Source: Pampus argenteus (taxonomy: Eukaryota; Chordata; Actinopteri; Scombriformes; Stromateidae). Taken from it: a DNA stretch of 64,000 nt. Both the position numbers and the translations under genes were made by a program. Positions 59,010 to 64,000 of the stretch are shown here, piece after piece (position 1 is the first letter of the stretch; every line of letters begins with the position of its first letter). Location: positions 3,032,501 through 3,096,500 of the forward strand of contig CM072860.1 in assembly GCA_036937835.1 (NCBI GenBank). The letters are read 5' to 3'. Under the pieces are notes generated by a model, which did not search any database, was not told the DNA's origin, and saw only the letters and a list, made by a program, of their open reading frames with translations.

Positions 59010-59653
59010 TTCTGCTGTATATCTACATATTACAAAACACATTGTTGTTGATATGGTGAATGCGGTGTCTTTTCCGTCACACTCAGTTACATTAATTTAA
59101 AATTGTACTGCAAGAGGATTTTAAGGAACGCTCGGTGAGTCAAATGACAGAAATCAAACTATTTTAATTATCTGTTGATTGTTTTTAAGTCATTTATGGA
59201 TCAAAAATGTTCTGTTTCCGGTTTCTGTAATGTAAAGCTGACGTCCACCTTCCAGTGTGTTGATTTCCTGTTTTCTATTGCTGCTATAAAAAAAAAAAAA
59301 GTATATCTGTTTGACCTGATCTGAATAATTGTCTAGAAAAGCGAATTGTGTCATTGTGTTTTCTTATTTGAGGGCTCTGTTGTGGTTTTGTGGTGACTGA
59401 ACGAGGAAACAGTATTTCAACTTCTTCATTATGGGTCTTTTTAATAAAAAAACAAGTATATTCTGATAAACTGAAAAACTTTAGTTTAGATTCATCAGTC
59501 AGAATTTCAGTGACCCCCGTCTTGAAAAGTGGTTGTCGCTATTATGAGTGTAAAGAATAACAGTAGTCTACTTTTTTTTTAATTATTAGTTTACATCATA
59601 TATGTGAAACGCAGTAATACCTCAGTGAGATGGTTTATTCATGTGCTGCCTAC

Positions 59654-59737
59654 CTTACGATCCTCTTTCTGTGCTCTGTTGTCTCTCTGCCTCTAAAACC
59701 ATTTCCCCTCTGCCTTCACTGCTTTCAGTTTCATTTC
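59654..59737 (-). promoter_or_regulatory. ISRE-like element and noncoding first exon, TRIM-like gene 2
   Basis: GAAATGAAACTGAAA at 59,737-59,723 (minus strand) is the same 15-mer as in gene 1. A likely noncoding exon follows and ends CGTAAG|GTAGGC at about 59,654-59,649. The next acceptor (GATATACAG) lies just before the finger-exon ATG at 59,009. Confidence 0.5.
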
Positions 59738-59739
59738 TG

Positions 59740-60244
59740 AAAAAAAGAAACACCCACCAAACACATTCTGTCTAAAAAGCCCAACCGTGATTCATGATGA
59801 TTATGAAATACCAATCAATGGTAACTTTAAAAAAAAAAAAAAAAGTCACAGAAAGATTTTTATTAAAAAATTTGATTTTTTATTTATTTATTTTGGATTT
59901 AGATTTTGAAGCTTTGAAAATAACAAATATATTACATTAAATAATAAGTGTATGTAGAGTGCAAAACACACATTTGACAGTTGATTTTCATCCCATCACC
60001 TTCATATAAAAATAAACCAAGAGAAAGAGGTTAAAGGGACCAAATGTGTTGACATGAGTGAAGTTTTATGTCTTGTTACACACTGCATCCTTTATTGTTT
60101 GTGAAAAAGACTGTCGTAACCTACAACTTCTCATGTACTGTACTGTAACTTCGGATGTTGCATCGACCCAAATAAAAATACAATTCTGCTTCTATATTTT
60201 ATATATTATTCTTATGAGTCATTCTGCACAACTCTTTCCATGAT
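59740..60244. other. spacer, 3' side of TRIM gene 3
   Basis: A poly-A run (59,828-59,844) and AT-rich DNA. Minus-strand 3' UTR of the RING-containing gene is expected here. No gene. Confidence 0.45.
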
Positions 60245-62609
60245 CTACTTGCAGTGTTTTACAGCAGAGATAATCAGGGGATCAGAGTTCTTATTATCTT
60301 GTTTTACATGTGGACTGAGGTATGGGAAGAGCTCATCAGTGAAGGAACACTCAGTAAATGAGTAGATGTGAGTTTGAGCCGTCACGTCGTAAAAGGACAC
60401 AAGACCTTCCTCGTAGTCCACAAACACTCCCACTTTCTGAGGTTTCTCTTTCAGGGTAAGACGAACTGGTGGATCTGTTAGGGCTGCGTAATTTTCCTCT
60501 TCATAATGTACAACAACCCAGTAACCGTTATCTGGATTCAGCGAGAGTTTCCCCTTGCGGTTTGCATCACCTCTTGCTACACCGAGATCCCAACCGGTCT
60601 TGTTTCTGACCTCCACCTCCCAGTAGGACTTCCCAGAGGTCAACCTATTAAGACCCAGGATGCTGCCAAACAGATCAAACCTCTCTGGAGCATCATGTGC
60701 TTCGTTGTCCTCTCCGCCGTCTTTCACTTCCTTCCCATCATCAGAAAGAACAAGGCGCTGGTGAGCAGTGGCTGGGTCAAGCTTTACATCCACTGTAAGA
60801 ACAAGTTGGGAAACAGATCTAAACACTATAGAAAAGTTCATCTTTTTAAAGATATTGTCAGGAGAAAATAAATGAATATATGACACACCTGTGAACTTTG
60901 GAAACCTTGTAAGTTCTGTAAATGAAGAAATAGTTTTATTGTTTAGGTCCATGTCACATTTTCCATTTTTTTTTTACATTTACTTTTGTAATTTAACTCA
61001 TACCAATGGAAGTCAGCTTCTCCAGTTGTTCTTGAATGTTTTCCATCATGGTTACTGTGCTTTGTCTCATGGTGCCAAAAGACAGTGATGTGTCAAGCTC
61101 TACGTCGGTCCAGTCTTTGACGTCGTCCATATCTTGAAGAGATGGGTATCGCTATGAGACAGATAGAGACGAAGAAAGAGCAGCATCAGAATGATAAAAA
61201 AAAAGCAGTACTTTTGAGTAACTGGAATATATCTTCTAAGAGGTTTGAAGTTTCCGTTTACCTGCAGAAAAAGGATGTGATCCTCGAGTGCAGATATCTC
61301 ATCCAGCTCAGAGATAGTCTTCTGGAGTCTGTTGATCTCTGCTTCCAACTTGTCTGTGAGTTCTTTCGCCTCTTTTTTCACAACCTGCCTCCTGTCCTTT
61401 AGTGGCTGATGAGCTCTCGCGTGGGCTTCCTCCACAATGGCAATCACAGCCGTGAATATAGCCTCGATGTCCCACCACTCATTGTCCAGCTGCTCCTGAA
61501 AATGCAAGAAAATCAAGACAGCATGTTGAAATACTTTTTCAGGTAACTGTTTTCTTTCTCACGAGTTTCATTCAGGTACCTGTGGATTGATTTTAGCGAC
61601 ACTGGCAGATATGCTACATATACCAACACAACATATTGTGTCACATCTTCCTCTACAATACTGGTTGTATAGAAACAGTTGTTTTGTCTTTTTTACCAAC
61701 TATCATATATATAAATAGAACTTTTTGATTCGCTGAGTTATGTTTGTCTCTTGGTCATCTTACCTCGCAGCTCCTTAAAGACGTATTAATCTCCTCCACC
61801 TTCGTCATTCTCTTCTTTATTTTCTGTTGTAACTCTGTCTTATGGTTTTCAAGCTTAGTCTGCAGTAGATGAAATAAGACAATATACTGTACATGCTATA
61901 ATTTAGAATAATGAAAAGCAACATCTTTATACACACCAATGTAATCATGAATTTGCCCCTTTGGGATAGAAGTTGTAACTCCATCAACATACTATAATAG
62001 ATTAAAGCAATATATGTATATGTTATTCACCTTCTTCTTGTCCCATTCATCTTCGGTAGAGACAACCTCCTCCTGACCTTCTTCTATACAGCGTACACAA
62101 ATGCATTTCTGCTGCTTTCTGCTGTACAGCTCCAGTGGGCGTCCGTGAGTCAGGCAGGCCCTCTCATCCAGGTTCTCCACAGGTTCCACCAACTTGTGAC
62201 CCTTCAACCTTTCAGTTGAGAAATGATTTTCCAGGTGGGCCGAACAATACGAGGCAAGGCACACAAGGCAGGACTTGTTGGCCTTCAGTATTTGTTCTGT
62301 GCAAACGTCGCAGGCCACCTCGCCGTGTGCGCCGGTGTACTGGTCGTCGTTTTTTATTTCCGGGGTCTTTTTAAACTGTTGGACGATGTTTCTCAGGACA
62401 ATGTTTACGTCTGGGGTTTTGCTCAGCAACTGCTTGCAGAGAGGGCACATCATGTCATTGTACATGAAATTGCAGTGCAGACATGCCTTACAGAACGAGT
62501 GGCCACAATCAGTAGTGACGGGATCCTCAAACGGCTCCATGCAGATGGAGCATGTTAGATGTTTCTCCAGTGGGGTGGACTTGCTGGGTGATGCACTAGC
62601 AGAGGCCAT
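60245..62609 (-). CDS. TRIM E3 ubiquitin ligase: RING, B-boxes, coiled coil, PRY-SPRY, 543 aa
   Basis: Exons 62609-62031, 61859-61764, 61495-61262, 61151-61004, 60915-60889 and 60792-60245 join in phase (1,632 nt). The 96-, 234- and 27-bp middle exons are the usual TRIM sizes. RING at residues 20-59 (CSICMEPF, CGHSFCKAC, CPLCKQ), B-box zinc ligands at 100-139 and 152-174 (ACLTHGRPLELYSR...CICVRC), coiled coil about 194-350 and PRY-SPRY 362-543. This is the layout of the fish bloodthirsty/TRIM39-TRIM21-like group: ubiquitin transfer through RING, dimerisation by the coil and target choice by PRY-SPRY. I use the ATG at 62,609 because TTCAATCAG|AT precedes it like a 3' splice site. A frame-open extension to 62,654 exists. 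The PRY-SPRY exon is very similar to that of gene 1. Confidence 0.9.
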
Positions 62610-62654
62610 ATCTGATTGAATAGCGCAGAAATGTAACGTCATATGATAGTTCAT

Positions 62655-63119
62655 TGAAAAATCGGATAATTAATTTGGAAATTCAAAGACGTTCACTGCA
62701 GACATTGTTGTTTTGTAACCCAAATACTCATTACTTAAACCTACTCTAATGGGGAGTATGTTATCATTTATACTCTTAAATATTTACTTTTGGTTTTATA
62801 CCTTCAATGTCAATGTCCATTGGCTCACACACCCTAAAGTATATGCTGCTGATCTAAAAAAACCCAAAAAAAAACAACCAAAAACCAACTACCTAAATAA
62901 GGGCTCAGAAACACAAAAATAAAATAAAATAAAATGAGTTATTGCTGTAGCTCTAAGGTTAAACCTTAAACCTAAGAGCTTTACAAAGTAAAGCAACAGT
63001 CAAGGAAGGTAATTAAAAACAAAACAAAAGGCTTAACAGAAACTTGAACTGCAAGTATTTTTTTTCCCTCATTCTCTTAAAGAGAGATGAAGTCTGGATG
63101 ATAAAATATATAATTACCG
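62655..63119 (-). other. 5' UTR intron of TRIM gene 3
   Basis: AT-rich, with an AAAATAAAATAAAATAAAATG tract at about 62,914-62,936. No exon seen. Confidence 0.45.
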
Positions 63120-63236
63120 TTCAGATATCGAGATGCTCCTTATTTCACAGGCTGTCCCCCCTCTGTCTCTCTCCTCCCACCGTGTGTGTGCGTATCCCTT
63201 CTTTGGTTTTCCCTTTCTTCTGTTAAGTTTCATTTC
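63120..63236 (-). promoter_or_regulatory. ISRE-like element and noncoding first exon, TRIM gene 3
   Basis: Minus-strand GAAATGAAACTTAAC (63,236-63,222) shares the 11-mer GAAATGAAACT with the other two TRIM promoters. About 105 bp downstream a donor TGAACG|GTAATT (about 63,120) could end a noncoding exon that splices to the acceptor just before the ATG at 62,609. Confidence 0.45.
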
Positions 63237-63239
63237 TTT

Positions 63240-64000
63240 TCTGTTTGCCACTCCCATTACTCAAAGAGGCACGTCAGCATGCAAACAAGCAACCAAATCA
63301 GCTGTTTGTCTGCTGCAGGGTATGTTGAGCAAGTTCACACAGATAACACAGATCCAAAACCAACCAAACCTCTTGGCACATTCAATATTGTATATCATTT
63401 GCCAAGAGGTTTCTCATTGTGAAACTGGTTTCATTGTTAGAGTTGACTAATAATCATAAGTTAAATGTTCAGTCTTTGAGGCAAAAACATCCATATAAAC
63501 GTACTGTTTTGTAGTATTGATTTATTTATTTTTTTGTTTTGTATAAATATGTTGTTTCTGTATTAAAGCACATTTCGTCATTCAAATAAATTACATTATC
63601 CACCCAGGCGTTAGTTACATCCATGCAACATATTCTCAAGGTAATAAGTTATACTCTGGATCAATCAGTTCACAGTTTTTAAAATGTACTGAACTTTACT
63701 GAAGCTTAACCAGCGAGTTTCAGGAACAGGATCAGGATGACACTTCAACCACACCTAACTCTCCTTCCTCTTCTTTCACTCTCGTATTCTGCAAACACCC
63801 TATTCCTCCCTGTCCTGTGTAAACACGACATTTTTTATTTTTTACAGTTTTTTTGTTTTTTTGTTTCAGTGCTGTTGAAGGTGAATCGTCATCGTGTTCG
63901 TCCAACCGCTAATATGAATCCATGTTTAGAAAATCTCTGTAGAGACAAGAGAGATGTTATAAGATCAGTATTTGTCAAAAAGAAAATAAATAAATAAATA
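63240..64000. other. right-edge intergenic DNA
   Basis: No supported gene. Several short frames lack motifs. The window ends in an AAATAAATAAATA run. Confidence 0.5.

Overview
The window reads as teleost fish nuclear DNA: AT-rich, intron-bearing, full of (AC)n and other microsatellites, with Tc1-like transposons, a 5S rRNA-derived SINE and fish-type TRIM genes. No prokaryotic, organellar or viral gene organisation is visible. Exon models below were built by hand from the sequence (GT/AG sites, reading phase, family motifs); none was tested against transcripts.

Layout. 1-12,579: no coding gene that I can support; simple repeats, a GCTAATGTTAG minisatellite and possibly the first exon of a minus-strand gene at the left edge. 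12,580-28,783 (+): a complete 11-exon calsequestrin gene (casq1-like) with a 12.9-kb first intron and a very long Asp/Glu tail. 31,283-32,277 (+): a three-exon secreted C1q-domain gene with an exact heptad coiled-coil array in place of collagen. About 32,800-47,503 (-): a tandem array of five two-coding-exon genes for small secreted proteins that I assign to the RNase A superfamily. They alternate between two subtypes (alpha, beta) in a dimer of about 5.3 kb, and a second RNase-like terminal exon ('exon B') lies in every unit. One unit carries a 5S-SINE with a clean 12-bp target duplication and a Tc1 fragment that has apparently replaced a gene. 47,742-63,240 (-): three TRIM-family genes. The first joins an N-terminal CCHC-type finger to a TRIM coiled coil and PRY-SPRY domain without RING or B-box. 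The second keeps two such fingers and many small repeated exons but has no PRY-SPRY. The third is a full RING/B-box/coiled-coil/PRY-SPRY protein.

How it fits together. After the muscle gene casq1, everything looks like a fast-evolving innate-defence neighbourhood: a C1q-like protein, an expanding family of secreted RNase-like proteins and TRIM genes. The three TRIM 5' ends share an element with GAAATGAAACT on the coding strand (interferon-response type). The RNase array and the exon-shuffled TRIM genes are the most unusual parts. The defence role is inferred from the families, not shown by the sequence.
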